Translations under genes and position numbers: made by a program | Notes under the pieces: model-generated | Databases searched by the model: none | The model's input: the letters and a program-made list of their open reading frames with translations, nothing else | Told to the model about the DNA's origin: nothing | NCBI RefSeq assembly: GCF_009734385.1 | Contig: NZ_CP046452.1 | Span: 1,116,001 to 1,180,000 of the forward strand | DNA: 64,000 bases | From: Corynebacterium kalinowskii | GTDB taxonomy: Bacteria; Actinomycetota; Actinomycetes; Mycobacteriales; Mycobacteriaceae | Reading direction: 5' to 3' | Shown: positions 42,930 to 51,412 of the stretch, one piece after another | Layout: every line of letters starts with the position of its first letter | Position numbering within the stretch: the stretch's first letter is position 1

Positions 42930-44203
42930 CGCAGACGCTCCAGTAACCACTCCATCTGCTGCGGCACCGATAGATAGTACGGCAGGAAGTGATTCGCACC
43001 AGTCCGTCCGGGTAGGCGCGGTAATCGGGACTCGACGTAGGAGACTTCTCCGTCCAGCTCAAGCCACCTGTCGCGTAACGCACGCACTTGTTGCACAGGA
43101 ATCACGTCGTCATTGCGGGAGCCCCACAACCGGGTCGGGATCGTCGGCGCTGAGTGGCCGAGTTCTTGGCGTCGCAAAGCTGCGGTGACGGCGGGCAAAG
43201 ATGCCACGACTTGGGCGAAAGACCGGCCATCAACCGTCCAATCGCGTGTGCGCTCGTAACCACTCGCAAAGACGGTGCCGCCCGCACAAGTGGTGATGTT
43301 GGCAAGAATCTTTTTGCGACCATGTTCGTTGAACAGTGGCCACAGCTGCTCCCACAGCTCGGGAGTCTCCACCATCAGACCGGCAACAGAATAGGCAAGA
43401 GTTCCGACCACCAGCGAGCCGTCCACATGCTTCATTACCTCTTCGAGCGTGGACGGCGGCGCGCCCACCACGGCAGCGCGCACGGGTAGCACTGGGTTTT
43501 GCGCGCACCAACCTACTGCCCCGCCACCTTGGGAAAAGCCCCACAAGCCGATGGGTTGATCCTCGCTGATACCCAAGGTGCGCGCGGCTCTGAGCGCATC
43601 ATAGAGCGACTGGCCGGCTGCGATGTGGTCGACGTAGTACTGGATGTGCGCATCAGGGTCGCGCGGGTAGTCAATGAAGACCACATCGCAGCCCTGTCGC
43701 AGGAACGCGAGCATGACGGGCAGCTCATAGGCCATGATCACATCCTTTGGCTCCTCGCGGAAGATCTTGAAACCGATCGCTGAACTGTGCGAGGGGTCGC
43801 AATGCTGTGCCACGCCCTGGGTGGACGGGGCAAAACCGATGACGGGACGTGTTGTGCCCGACCAGGGCTTTTCCGAGCGAATCAGTGCTCCCGTCGCGGT
43901 GAGCTGCCTACCGTGGGAATCCGTAGTCACGTATTCGAAGCGCTTCGCGTTTCTCGGGTTCTTGCCTGCACCCAGAAAGTGCAGCGCACCAACATCGGTG
44001 ACGGTGCCAGGCTCCATCCCAAAAACGCGTTCCGAACCGCCGAAATGAGGGACCTTAACATCAGTGACGATGTGGCGCTTCACGGGTTGTCGACGCAGGA
44101 GAAAGCGGAGGAAGTCCGCTCTCAGTGGTGCGGAAACTCGCGCTAGAAGAGAGGCATCGGCAAGCCGGTAACCTCGAAGCTTCTCGGGGCGCTGGGAGAA
44201 CAT
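42926..44203 (-). CDS. Alpha/beta hydrolase of the secretory-lipase type
   Basis: 425 residues. The lipase nucleophile elbow is in IGLWGFSQGGGAVGWCA, and the acid and His candidates lie in WGSRNDDVIPVQQVR and TGANHFLPYYLSVP. The build resembles the LIP-type (secretory lipase) family of corynebacteria and mycobacteria, which carry a signal peptide; here the N-terminus (MFSQRPEKLRGYRLADASLLARVSAPL) is not a clear signal, so the protein may stay inside. Substrate unknown. Confidence 0.8.
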   Translation of the reverse strand: MFSQRPEKLRGYRLADASLLARVSAPLRADFLRFLLRRQPVKRHIVTDVKVPHFGGSERVFGMEPGTVTDVGALHFLGAGKNPRNAKRFEYVTTDSHGRQLTATGALIRSEKPWSGTTRPVIGFAPSTQGVAQHCDPSHSSAIGFKIFREEPKDVIMAYELPVMLAFLRQGCDVVFIDYPRDPDAHIQYYVDHIAAGQSLYDALRAARTLGISEDQPIGLWGFSQGGGAVGWCAQNPVLPVRAAVVGAPPSTLEEVMKHVDGSLVVGTLAYSVAGLMVETPELWEQLWPLFNEHGRKKILANITTCAGGTVFASGYERTRDWTVDGRSFAQVVASLPAVTAALRRQELGHSAPTIPTRLWGSRNDDVIPVQQVRALRDRWLELDGEVSYVESRLPRLPGRTGANHFLPYYLSVPQQMEWLLERLR

Positions 44204-44299
44204 GGATTCCAGAATACTGAGATGAGGCGAAATTGTCGGTCCATAGCGCGCGTACCCGCCTATCGCGCGTCCCGTTGCAGAGTAGATGAACTAACAGGC

Positions 44300-45190
44300 C
44301 TAACCAGGAAACTGCACCCCAGTCCACTTTTCTGATAGCTCCCACAGCTTCCGAGCTGCTGCTTCGTCCAATGCGGCCGGCGCAGGTCGAACTCGGACTG
44401 CGTCTCCACGAAGCTCTAGGAATCCTCCAGGGCCGAAGTAATCTCCCTGCTGCGCCGTTGGATCGGTTGCTGCCCGGAGCGCAGGCTCAGCGCCGCGGGC
44501 CGTGCTTTGCCCGAGGATCCGGTCAAGCAGTGTCTTAAAACCAGTAGTCCCATGCGGGTTGGTAGAACTTTGGCCAGGATGGGACGCGAGCGACAACATA
44601 TCAACACCAGCGGACGCTAGCCGTCGCGCGAGTTCCTGAGTAAACAGGAGATTCGCCAGTTTGCTTCGTCCGTACGCTTTCATCGGATGATAGTCCTTGT
44701 CACTGCGAACGTCTGCAAAAGATAGGCCGGGAATCTTGTGTCCGTTGCTCGACATCGTGACAACTCTGCCTCCCGGTACCTTGCTAATCAGTGGGAACAA
44801 TAGCCCAGAGAGGGCAAAGTGCCCCAAGTGATTGATCGCGAAGTGGCGCTCGAACCCCTGTTTGGAAACTCCATATGGCAACATCATCACACCTGCGTTG
44901 TTGATCAGCAGGTCAAGGTGATCGTACTGTTCGAGGACTTCGGCGGCACACTTAGTCACCGAGTTGAGATTGCCAAGGTCTAGGTAATAGTGAGCCAAAC
45001 GAGGCGAGAACTTTTGGGCGAACGCCTCCATTCGCGCGCTGGCATTGCCAACGATGATCACCGTTGCCCCGTGTTGCGTCAAAACGCGGGTGATTTCGGC
45101 ACCTAGGCCATGATCTCCGCCGGTGACGAGTGCTACGCGCCCGGCCATGGAGGGAATATCTGAAGTCTGCCACTTTCTTTTTTCATGCAT
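44300..45190 (-). CDS. Short-chain dehydrogenase/reductase
   Basis: About 296 residues. Cofactor motif VALVTGGDHGLGAEI (TGxxxGxG form), LLINNAGVMML, the catalytic Ser in VVTMSSNGHK and the Tyr-Lys pair in AYGRSKLANLL: an oxidoreductase resembling retinol-dehydrogenase/protochlorophyllide-reductase-like SDRs. The ATG at 45190 lies seven bases after a -10 element TATTAT (45203-45198), so the mRNA is probably leaderless; an ATG two codons earlier is too close to that box. Divergent from the tetR gene with overlapping control regions. Confidence 0.85.
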   Translation of the reverse strand: MHEKRKWQTSDIPSMAGRVALVTGGDHGLGAEITRVLTQHGATVIIVGNASARMEAFAQKFSPRLAHYYLDLGNLNSVTKCAAEVLEQYDHLDLLINNAGVMMLPYGVSKQGFERHFAINHLGHFALSGLLFPLISKVPGGRVVTMSSNGHKIPGLSFADVRSDKDYHPMKAYGRSKLANLLFTQELARRLASAGVDMLSLASHPGQSSTNPHGTTGFKTLLDRILGQSTARGAEPALRAATDPTAQQGDYFGPGGFLELRGDAVRVRPAPAALDEAAARKLWELSEKWTGVQFPG

Positions 45191-45197
45191 ATGCACG

Positions 45198-45203
45198 ATA
45201 ATA
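45198..45203 (-). promoter_or_regulatory. -10 element of the leaderless SDR transcript
   Basis: TATTAT on the minus strand, seven bases before the ATG at 45190. The neighbouring dyad TGCATATGCA (45186-45195) covers the SDR start and could be bound by the TetR protein encoded beside it. Confidence 0.5.
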
Positions 45204-45229
45204 GCAATGGAGCGAAAGGAAAGCTACTG

Positions 45230-45817
45230 ATGCCAAAAGTGGTTGATCATGAGGAAAGGCGCCGTACGCTGGCAAAAGCCATCGTTGACATTGCTGGAGA
45301 AAAGGGATTAAAAGGGGCGACCCTTCGGGCCGTCGCAAAGCAAGCTGGGCTCTCAATGGGCGCCGTACAGCATTACTTCACCGACCGGGAAGCCATGCTC
45401 GACTTCGTCTTGGACTACGTACAGCAACAGCGTGGCGATCGGATTCGCTGCGCGATTGAGCAACTCAAGAATCCACAACCAAATTCAATGCTGTGGGCGA
45501 TGGTTAAAGAAATTCTCTTTGCGGATGAAACGAACTTGACCTTCCAAAAGGTACACATGATGTTTGTGTCGCGGGCATTCGGACATCAACCCACAGCTGC
45601 CAAGTTAGGTGAAGGTAGAGCAACCGTTGTACAGCTCTTTGAACAACTCTTAGGCGACAGTGGAGCTAAGAATCCGAAGGAAGCAGCGGAAACGCTGTGG
45701 TCCTTGATGGAATCCCTCCCCACCGACATCATTCTTGGACAGCACACCTATGACAGTGCAATGAACACCACCAAGGCAGTCTTGGCAGCATTTGGAATCA
45801 CCGATGTCGACGACTGA
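45230..45817 (+). CDS. TetR-family transcriptional regulator
   Basis: 195 residues from MPKVVDHEERRR. The N-terminal HTH is clear: TLAKAIVDIAGEKGLKGATLRAVAKQAGLSMGAVQHYFTDREAMLDFVLDY. The C-terminal ligand-binding domain is poorly conserved, as usual. AAGGAA precedes the ATG; an upstream ATG 15 codons earlier overlaps the divergent SDR start and lacks a ribosome site. It probably represses the divergent SDR and perhaps the acyltransferase gene that overlaps its 3' end by 14 bases. Confidence 0.9.
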   Translation: MPKVVDHEERRRTLAKAIVDIAGEKGLKGATLRAVAKQAGLSMGAVQHYFTDREAMLDFVLDYVQQQRGDRIRCAIEQLKNPQPNSMLWAMVKEILFADETNLTFQKVHMMFVSRAFGHQPTAAKLGEGRATVVQLFEQLLGDSGAKNPKEAAETLWSLMESLPTDIILGQHTYDSAMNTTKAVLAAFGITDVDD

Positions 45818-46964
45818 GTCAACTAAGACCCGTATTCACGGTTTGGACGCAGTCCGTGCTGCAGCATTGTTGCTTGGCATCGTTTTGCATGGTCTTATGC
45901 CCTACACCGCTCAGATCCCCTGGCTTGTCGATGACTCTCAGCGCGCGGAATGGCCCTTGGTAGTGATCTCTGCGATCCACTTCTTCCGCATGACACTCTT
46001 TCTGGTGCTTGCCGGATACTTTGGTCGGCTAGTCCGCTCAAGGCGAGGTACTCGGTCTTACCTACGGGATCGACTGATCCGGATCGTGCTTCCACTCTTT
46101 GTATTCTGGCCGTTTGCCGTCTTGCCACTCGGTTTGTTGGCAGCTTGGCACGCGAGCCGAGTCGGTAAAGAGCTGGTGCGCCCCGACGTTGCTGGGCACG
46201 GCGGCGCTCTTGGCGCATTCGACCTTGGACACTTGTGGTTCCTCTGGGTGCTAGCTCAGTGCATTGTGATCGCCCTCTTGCTGCGTTGGGCAGCTACCAA
46301 ACTGATGCCTGAATCCTCCGCCACCGTGCGAAATCTCCTTGCTCGGTGCCTGAGTGCTCGACTGGGTGTGTTGCTGGCGGCAATTCCTTATGCGATTACG
46401 ACGAATATCCAGCAAGAGGCTTCCGGCCTTATCGCACCTACCACTTTGATGCCTGACCCGGTTGCGCTGGTTGCCTATTTGGGTGCGTTTGGGGTGGGTT
46501 GGGTTCTCTCCTCCGATGATTCCGCACTCCGACGGATTGGCAATCACGCATGGTTCCACAGTGCTTTTGCTGTGGTGGCTACCGCCCTGACATTGGTTAC
46601 CACTGGTGCCATTTCTATCGGCATCGACGCACCTCAACCAGTGTGGTCAACCCTGCAAGCGCTGGCAGGTTGGTCATGCTGTTTTGCGTTGCTAGGACTG
46701 TCGGTGCGCTATCTGACCATATTTCGGCCATGGGTTCGCTATCTTGCTGATGCTTCCTACTGGATGTACCTGATGCATCTTGTCCTGTTGACGTTTTTTG
46801 AAGTCTTTATCGCGCATCTGGCTTGGCCGATCATGGTGAAAGCTAGCCTGAACTTCATCGTAACCTCGGCTCTGCTTTTGCTCACTTACCGCGTGTTAGT
46901 GCGCTCTACCTGGCTAGGTAGTTGGCTGAATGGCCGCAAAAGTAGTCCTAGCTCCAAGGCCTAA
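45804..46964 (+). CDS. Acyltransferase 3 family membrane protein
   Basis: 386 residues with about ten transmembrane helices. It begins RIHGLDAVRAAALLLGIVLHGLMPY, the standard N-terminus of acyltransferase-3 proteins (with the catalytic His in the first helix), and has FRMTLFLVLAGYFG and LRDRLIRIVLPLFVF. It may O-acylate a cell-surface glycan or glycolipid; the substrate is not known. It overlaps the tetR end and its end is ten bases before cobG, which suggests it is read with tetR. Confidence 0.86.
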   Translation: MSTTESTKTRIHGLDAVRAAALLLGIVLHGLMPYTAQIPWLVDDSQRAEWPLVVISAIHFFRMTLFLVLAGYFGRLVRSRRGTRSYLRDRLIRIVLPLFVFWPFAVLPLGLLAAWHASRVGKELVRPDVAGHGGALGAFDLGHLWFLWVLAQCIVIALLLRWAATKLMPESSATVRNLLARCLSARLGVLLAAIPYAITTNIQQEASGLIAPTTLMPDPVALVAYLGAFGVGWVLSSDDSALRRIGNHAWFHSAFAVVATALTLVTTGAISIGIDAPQPVWSTLQALAGWSCCFALLGLSVRYLTIFRPWVRYLADASYWMYLMHLVLLTFFEVFIAHLAWPIMVKASLNFIVTSALLLLTYRVLVRSTWLGSWLNGRKSSPSSKA

Positions 46965-46974
46965 AATAGTGGGC

Positions 46975-48093
46975 ATGACTATCCCTCTTCATGCCTCCAC
47001 CGACAAAGTAGCCTGTGACCTCGGTTTGGGCGACCGCTCGCGTGTTGACGGCTGCCCCGGTGCGCTCAGCTTTCACCACGCCGCCGATGGTGCAATTGGC
47101 CGAGTTCGCTTCCCCGGTGGTGTGATGTCGGCTACCCAATTCGCGCAATTTGCTCAGCTTGCGACAGATTTCGGCGACGGCGACATCCACCTCACGACCC
47201 GCGGCAACGTGCAAATCCGCGGGATCTCCGACGAAGCAGGCTTTTCGACGTCCGTCCTGTCTTCAGGATTCGTTCCCAGCATTGCCCACGACAAGATTCG
47301 CAATATTATCGCCTCTCCCCTTTCGGGTTTGGAAGAATTAGTTGCGGAGCTCGACCGAGCTTTGCTTAAAGACGAAGAACTAGCCGGTCTTTCCGGTCGC
47401 ACGCTCTTTGGTCTCGACAACGGCGATGGTGCCATCCTTGCCCAGCAACCTGACTTTGGCATTTTCATGGGTGAACAACCTCAGCTGATCTTGGGCGGAA
47501 AGCTGACCACCAAAACACTTGCCAACCCGGCAGAAGATATCGCGCAGCTCTCAGTGCAATGGCAGCGGGCGCGCGGTAACGCCTGGCGGGTAGCAGAAAA
47601 GCCAGAGTTTATCGCCTTCGACACCATGACCTTCACTAGCTCCGATCCGACCCACATCGGCTGGTTCGACCGTGAAGACGGCACCGTGTCCCTGGGGGCT
47701 GGCTTGCCATTCGGAGTGCTGCCGCGCAAGGTGGCTGAGCTGCTGTGCGCCGTCGAAAAGCCAGTGCAGGTTACGCCGTGGCACAGCGTCCTCGTACATA
47801 ACCTAGACGAAGGCGAAGCCGAGGCGGTGGCTAAGGTGCTGGCTCCGATGGGGCTCATCTTCGACGCGCACTCCCCTAAGTTGCAGGTCACCGCGTGTAC
47901 CGGGTTGCCCGGGTGTGCGAAGTCCCGGTCGGATGTGCGCAGGGATGCTCTGCAGCTGATGGTCGCCGGCGATTCGGAGGGACGAGTGCATTTCTCCGGA
48001 TGCGAGCGCCGGTGTGGTCATCCTCGGGTTGAGTACACGGACTATCTGGCGTTGGGTGACGGTGAGTATGAGGTCACAGAGAACCGAGGTTGA
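46975..48093 (+). CDS. cobG: Precorrin-3B synthase
   Basis: 372 residues of the sulfite/nitrite-reductase-like family. CobG is the oxygen-dependent Fe-S monooxygenase that makes precorrin-3B, a marker of the aerobic B12 route. The 4Fe-4S/sirohaem ligands are visible in TACTGLPGCAKSRSDV and HFSGCERRCGHP, and the N-terminal RVDGCPGALSFHHAADGAIGRVRFPGG is typical. Start chosen at MTIPLHAS; the frame is open 15 codons earlier within the acyltransferase end. Confidence 0.95.
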   Translation: MTIPLHASTDKVACDLGLGDRSRVDGCPGALSFHHAADGAIGRVRFPGGVMSATQFAQFAQLATDFGDGDIHLTTRGNVQIRGISDEAGFSTSVLSSGFVPSIAHDKIRNIIASPLSGLEELVAELDRALLKDEELAGLSGRTLFGLDNGDGAILAQQPDFGIFMGEQPQLILGGKLTTKTLANPAEDIAQLSVQWQRARGNAWRVAEKPEFIAFDTMTFTSSDPTHIGWFDREDGTVSLGAGLPFGVLPRKVAELLCAVEKPVQVTPWHSVLVHNLDEGEAEAVAKVLAPMGLIFDAHSPKLQVTACTGLPGCAKSRSDVRRDALQLMVAGDSEGRVHFSGCERRCGHPRVEYTDYLALGDGEYEVTENRG

Positions 48094-48152
48094 ATTTGGT
48101 AATGGAAACTATCGAAATTGGGTAGGAAACGTCAATCTCCATAACCAAATTC
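48092..48152. repeat. Long inverted repeat between cobG and cobH
   Basis: GAATTTGGTAATGGA (48092-48106) is the inverse complement of TCCATAACCAAATTC (48138-48152) with a single mismatch, around a 31-base loop. It covers the cobG stop and ends just before the cobH -10 box. It may terminate cobG, or be an operator or control hairpin; there is no T-run. Confidence 0.6.
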
Positions 48153-48158
48153 GCCCCG

Positions 48159-48164
48159 TATAGT
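48159..48164 (+). promoter_or_regulatory. -10 element of a leaderless cobH transcript
   Basis: TATAGT ends eight bases before the cobH ATG at 48173, and no clear ribosome site intervenes. Transcription would therefore start at or next to the start codon. Confidence 0.5.
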
Positions 48165-48172
48165 CTAGAAGC

Positions 48173-48820
48173 ATGCACAGCTACATCACCGACGGTAACG
48201 AGATCTACCGCCAGTCCTTCGCCATGATCCGCGAGGAATCCGACCTGTCTTCGTTCGATGACCTGCAAGCGCAGGTCGCAGTTCGCATGATCCACGCCGC
48301 CGGTCAGACCGATCTGGCTGATGACATCGAGTTTTCCGACAATCTTGTTCCCGCCGCTCGCCAGGCCCTGGAAAACGGCAAGCCAATTATCACCGACGTG
48401 AATATGGTGGCCTCCGGCATTACTCGCAAGCGCCTGCCTGCGGACAATGAGGTGCTGTGTTTCTTGCGTGATCCGAAGGTTCCGGAATTGGCGAAGCAAC
48501 TAGGAACCACCCGTTCCGCCGCAGCCGTTGAGCTGTGGGCGCCGGTGCTTGAGGGAGCAGTAGTCGCAATCGGCAATGCCCCGACCGCTTTGGTGCACCT
48601 CATGACATGGCTGGCGGAGGACGACACCAGGCCACGCCCGGCTGCCGTGCTCGGCATCCCGGTCGGCTTCGTGGGTGCTGCGGAGTCAAAGGCTGACCTG
48701 GCCAATGCTGCGCACGATTTGGGCATTGAGTTTCTCACTGTTCACGGCCGTCGCGGTGGCTCCGCCATCACCTGCGCTGCGATCAATGCGCTGGCTACCC
48801 ATCAGGAGATCCTGCCATGA
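48173..48820 (+). CDS. cobH: Precorrin-8X methylmutase
   Basis: 215 residues. CobH moves the methyl group of precorrin-8X from C-11 to C-12, giving hydrogenobyrinate. The conserved His of the substrate site is in VAVRMIHAAGQTD, and IITDVNMVASGITRKRLP and ALGIPVGFVGAAESK (here VLGIPVGF…) are family motifs. The stop overlaps the cobIJ start by four bases. Confidence 0.96.
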   Translation: MHSYITDGNEIYRQSFAMIREESDLSSFDDLQAQVAVRMIHAAGQTDLADDIEFSDNLVPAARQALENGKPIITDVNMVASGITRKRLPADNEVLCFLRDPKVPELAKQLGTTRSAAAVELWAPVLEGAVVAIGNAPTALVHLMTWLAEDDTRPRPAAVLGIPVGFVGAAESKADLANAAHDLGIEFLTVHGRRGGSAITCAAINALATHQEILP

Positions 48821-50289
48821 GCAAGCTGTACGGCATCGGCGTCGGCCCCGGCGACCCGGAGCTGCTGACGGTTAAGGCAGTCAAAGCCATCCAAGAAGCC
48901 GACGTCATCGCCTATCACGCCGCGCCGGGCAAGTCCTCCACGGCGGCCAAGATCGCGCGCGAGTACTTCCGCGACGGCCAGCACCAGGAGTTGCTGGAAT
49001 ATCCCGTTACCACGGGCAGCACCGACCACCCGGGCGGCTACGCCGGTGCGCTGGCTGACTTCTACTCAGAGGCCACCTTCCGCCTGGCCGCGCACCTGTC
49101 TGCAGGCAAGACCGTCGCCGTGCTCAGCCTCGGCGATCCAATGTTGTACTCGTCTTACCAGCACCTGCACCGCGCGCTGCTGGAGCATGCTGACGAAGCC
49201 GAGATCATCCCGGGTATCCCGTCCATCACTGCGGCCGCCGACGTGCTCGGCATGCCACTGGCGGAGGATGAGGAAGTCCTCACCGTCCTGCCCGGCACCC
49301 TGCCCGAGCAAGATCTGATCCGCCGCTTATCGACGACCGATACCGCGGTGATCATGAAACTCGGCCGTACCTTCGACAAGGTACGTTCCGCTCTCATTGC
49401 TACTGGCCTGGCTGAGCGTTCCTACGTGGTAATCCGGGCAACGATGGCCGAGCAGAACGTGGTTCCCGTCCTCGAAGCCACTGAGGTGCCTTACTTTGCA
49501 TGCGTTGTGGTGCCTTCGCGTGTCGTGGCGTCAACCCCAGAGCACAAAGGCGAGGTAGTCGTCGTGGGCCTCGGCCCAGGCGCTGACCGCTGGACCACCC
49601 CAGAAGTTGCTGCCGAATTGGCGCAGGCCACCGACATTGTTGGCTACTCCACGTATGTGAACCGCGTCCCCGAACGTAAGGGGCAGAACCGACACTTGTC
49701 AGACAATAAGGTCGAGGCCGAGCGCGCTGCGATGGCGCTTGATATGGCGAAGCGTGGCGCCCGCGTGGCGGTTGTTTCTTCTGGTGACCCAGGAGTATTT
49801 GCGATGGCCGCAGCTGTGCTCGAGACTGCGGATGATGACCTGTGGCGCGATATCCCGGTTCGCATCGTCCCCGGTATGACGGCAGCGCAGGCTGTCGCTT
49901 CCCGAGTCGGAGCGCCACTGGGACACGACTTCGGCATGATTTCGCTCTCGGATCGATTGAAGCCGTGGCCGGTCATCGAAAAGCGCATTCGTGCGCTCGC
50001 TGGTGCCGACATGGCGTTTGCCGTGTACAACCCGGCGTCTAAGACGCGCCGGGAACAGGTCGCCTTGCTCCGGGACATCGTCGCCGAGTACCAGACTCCA
50101 GAGACCCCGGTTATCGTGGCTCGGGCAGTCGGCTCAGATGTGGAAAACGTCGTTGTGACCACTCTGCGCGATTTCGATCCAGAGATCGTCGATATGCGCA
50201 CCATGGTGATCATCGGCGCTTCGACCACCCAGGTCTACGAAGGCGTTGATGGTAAGCGGGTGTTTACCTCGCGGCGGTACGAAAGCTAG
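48817..50289 (+). CDS. cobIJ: Fused precorrin-2 C20- and precorrin-3B C17-methyltransferase
   Basis: 490 residues, two uroporphyrin-III-methylase-like domains in one chain. CobI part (1-240): LYGIGVGPGDPELLTVKAV and VLSLGDPMLYSSYQHL. CobJ part (245-490): VVVGLGPGADRWTTPEVA, VVSSGDPGVFAMAAAV and YNPASKTRREQV. Both add methyl groups from SAM to the corrin ring. The fusion is common in actinobacteria. The stop (TAG) overlaps the higA stop on the other strand in a CTAG. Confidence 0.96.
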   Translation: MSKLYGIGVGPGDPELLTVKAVKAIQEADVIAYHAAPGKSSTAAKIAREYFRDGQHQELLEYPVTTGSTDHPGGYAGALADFYSEATFRLAAHLSAGKTVAVLSLGDPMLYSSYQHLHRALLEHADEAEIIPGIPSITAAADVLGMPLAEDEEVLTVLPGTLPEQDLIRRLSTTDTAVIMKLGRTFDKVRSALIATGLAERSYVVIRATMAEQNVVPVLEATEVPYFACVVVPSRVVASTPEHKGEVVVVGLGPGADRWTTPEVAAELAQATDIVGYSTYVNRVPERKGQNRHLSDNKVEAERAAMALDMAKRGARVAVVSSGDPGVFAMAAAVLETADDDLWRDIPVRIVPGMTAAQAVASRVGAPLGHDFGMISLSDRLKPWPVIEKRIRALAGADMAFAVYNPASKTRREQVALLRDIVAEYQTPETPVIVARAVGSDVENVVVTTLRDFDPEIVDMRTMVIIGASTTQVYEGVDGKRVFTSRRYES

Positions 50290-50570
50290 TTGCTGAGCAG
50301 GGACTCGACCTTGGGAAGTCCCTGCTCTTTCAGGTGTGCAAGGTCGTAAGCCGCTTGCATATCGAGCCACAGCTTGGCGTTACCGATTCCGGCGACTTCA
50401 AACCGCAGCGCGAGCTGGGGCGACATCGCAGCATGACCGTGTAGAACACGGCTCAGTGCCACGCGCGATACACCGAGACGACGGCTAGCCTCGGCGATGC
50501 TGATCTCCAACTCACTGAGGACATCTTCCAAAATCACCTCACCCGGATGTGAGGGACTATGCATATTCAT
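50286..50570 (-). CDS. higA: Antitoxin HigA
   Basis: 94 residues of the HigA/VapI family: an XRE-type helix-turn-helix (SIAEASRRLGVSRVALSRVLHGHAAMSPQLALRFEVAG) in a protein beginning with the typical HPGEVILEDVLSEL. It should neutralise HigB and repress the shared promoter. It follows higB after ten bases, the toxin-first order characteristic of higBA. Confidence 0.95.
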   Translation of the reverse strand: MNMHSPSHPGEVILEDVLSELEISIAEASRRLGVSRVALSRVLHGHAAMSPQLALRFEVAGIGNAKLWLDMQAAYDLAHLKEQGLPKVESLLSN

Positions 50571-50580
50571 CTTTCACCTG

Positions 50581-50862
50581 CTAGTGGTAGTCCAGATAGT
50601 CGACAAGTTCCACGTCAGTACCGACGAACCGGAATACGACTCGCCAATTCCCTGACACCTTCAGTGACCAAAAACCCGACCGGTTTCCCGTAAGGGCGTG
50701 AGTGCGGTAGCCAGGAATCGAAAGAAGCGGGTCGATGGATTCTGCCACGTCTAGCACGGAGAGAATACGAGAGAGTTTTCTGGCGTGTTCGGTTTGTATT
50801 CCCTTCCTGGAACCCGTTCTAAAGAAGCTCTCCAGTCCGCGATGTTTAAAACTCACGATCAC
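50581..50862 (-). CDS. higB: Toxin HigB (RelE/ParE fold)
   Basis: 93 residues of the RelE/HigB family (VIVSFKHRGLESFFRTG, ARKLSRILSVLDVAESI, GYRTHALTGNRSGFWSLKVSGNWRVVFRF), a ribosome-dependent mRNA endonuclease. Start: a GTG at 50862 with no ribosome site. An upstream in-frame TTG (50898) is the -35 box itself, so transcription should begin at the GTG and the mRNA would be leaderless. The toxin is intact, with the conserved basic and aromatic residues in place. Confidence 0.93.
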   Translation of the reverse strand: MIVSFKHRGLESFFRTGSRKGIQTEHARKLSRILSVLDVAESIDPLLSIPGYRTHALTGNRSGFWSLKVSGNWRVVFRFVGTDVELVDYLDYH

Positions 50863-50868
50863 ATCGAA

Positions 50869-50898
50869 AGCGTATCGCGTTGAGATACACTCTGTCAA
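50869..50898 (-). promoter_or_regulatory. higBA promoter and operator
   Basis: On the minus strand: -35 TTGACA (50898-50893), 18-base spacer, -10 TACGCT (50874-50869), start at the higB GTG six bases on. The dyad GTATC-N7-GATAC (50872-50888 on plus) covers the spacer and -10, a fitting operator for HigA. Confidence 0.62.
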
Positions 50899-50940
50899 TG
50901 AGGTTCGAGGCTCTTGCGAACATCGAGGCCGGTGCTAAAA

Positions 50941-50954
50941 TGTAACTAGTTACA
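50941..50954. promoter_or_regulatory. MarR operator TGTAACTAGTTACA
   Basis: A perfect 14-bp palindrome directly after the -10 box (TAAAAT, 50936-50941; -35 TTGCGA at 50914-50919, spacer 16), 15 bases before the marR start. It is well placed to let the MarR protein repress its own operon. Confidence 0.72.
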
Positions 50955-50968
50955 TAAATGGAGGCATC

Positions 50969-51412
50969 ATGCGAGAACAAGCACTCACTTTCAGTGGCAT
51001 CCTACTTCTGGCCAATCGCATACAAACCACGCTTGACCAGGCACTCCCCGAGCTCACCCTCAAACAGTGGCTGTGCCTGGTGATCATCGCCTCTGAAGGC
51101 AAAGTGGATTCGATGGCGGAGGTCGTCGATAAGCTTGGCACTTCGCACCAAAATGCCGCCAAACTCGTACGCGCACTCGAGGCGAAGGGATTCGTCGAAT
51201 TCGGTCCTTCGTCTGACAAACGCGCGCGGTCCGTCGCGCTCACCGACCACGCGCGCGAGTATCTGCGCGCCAACAACGACCGTGGCGATGGCATCCTCAC
51301 GCAGCTTTTCGACGGCATCGACCCCGCCGACACCGCTGCCTGCCTGCGCGTTCTCAACGCCCTATCACTAAATTTGGGCTGTTCCAGCATCTATCCCGAG
51401 GGGGAATCATGA
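50969..51412 (+). CDS. MarR-family transcriptional regulator
   Basis: 147 residues. The winged helix runs LTLKQWLCLVIIASEG … MAEVVDKLGTSHQNAAKLVRALEAKGFVEFGPSSDKRARSVALTDHAREYL; the SDKRARSVALT wing is diagnostic. GGAGG lies before the ATG. It overlaps the next gene (ATGA), so regulator and target are one operon. Confidence 0.92.
   Translation: MREQALTFSGILLLANRIQTTLDQALPELTLKQWLCLVIIASEGKVDSMAEVVDKLGTSHQNAAKLVRALEAKGFVEFGPSSDKRARSVALTDHAREYLRANNDRGDGILTQLFDGIDPADTAACLRVLNALSLNLGCSSIYPEGES

Noticed and set aside
41051..46964. Prophage or integrative element between cobN and cobG
   Set aside because: No integrase, transposase, phage structural gene or flanking repeat; the genes look like ordinary accessory operons.
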